IMG/VR virus record: IMGVR_UViG_3300047557_000429
Coordinates: 1-23,189 of that record
Length of the DNA stretch: 23,189 nt
Origin: a virus
Direction: 5' to 3' (one strand)
The first letter of the stretch is position 1. Each line of letters starts with the position of its first letter. Made by a program: the position numbers and the translations under genes. Shown here piece after piece: positions 23,189 to 23,189 of this stretch. The notes below the pieces were generated by a model. The model saw nothing but the letters and a program-made list of their open reading frames with translations. It did not search any database and was not told the DNA's origin.

Positions 23189-23189
23189 T

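Noticed and set aside
1-23189. CRISPR array, tRNA genes, integrase, attachment sites, insertion sequences
   Set aside because: No regularly spaced direct repeats, cloverleaf-like sequences or recombinase/transposase motifs were found on reading. Coding density leaves almost no room for them.

Overview
The window is part of a tailed-phage genome, most likely lytic with podovirus-like virion architecture. It carries two gene blocks that converge near position 5420. The left block (1-5425, + strand) is a DNA-replication module. The right block (5416-23189, - strand) is a virion and lysis module, read from the right edge leftwards. I see no integrase, repressor, tRNA, rRNA, CRISPR array or insertion sequence. 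GC content looks moderate, in the mid-50s by eye. The host cannot be named from the sequence, but the lysis genes and the podovirus-like gene order fit a Gram-negative bacterium.

The left block holds the last codons of an upstream gene, a probable ssDNA-binding-like protein, a small basic protein of unknown function, an SF1B (RecD/Dda-type) helicase, a DUF6378-like protein, and a family A DNA polymerase. The polymerase carries an N-terminal uracil-DNA-glycosylase-like domain of the kind known from phage SPO1 polymerase, followed by an intact 3'-5' exonuclease. The intergenic gaps on this side hold GC-rich hairpins and a recurring TCACTAC heptamer. The helicase, DUF6378 and polymerase genes overlap at start and stop and look translationally coupled.

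The right block, in transcription order, runs: portal (cut by the window edge), scaffold, major capsid protein, a small head protein, a probable head decoration protein, an intrinsic terminator, a tail adaptor-like protein, a large tail tube or nozzle-like protein, a tail fibre with a collar domain and a His-rich tip, three small proteins near the lysis genes (two membrane, one coiled-coil, plus a possible nested fourth ORF), a TIGR02594-type endolysin, a holin, a GNAT acetyltransferase-like protein, and four probable internal or ejection proteins ending in a 1348-residue protein. Almost every junction is an ATGA, GTGA or TAATG overlap. The only clear intrinsic terminator lies between the head and tail genes, which would let head proteins be made in excess.

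The points most worth a second look are the degenerate glycosylase domain and unusual O-helix residue of the polymerase, the nested membrane ORF with a strong ribosome binding site, the HxH-rich fibre tip, the duplicated beta modules in the tail proteins, and the tail-to-tail overlap of the two blocks with no visible terminator.
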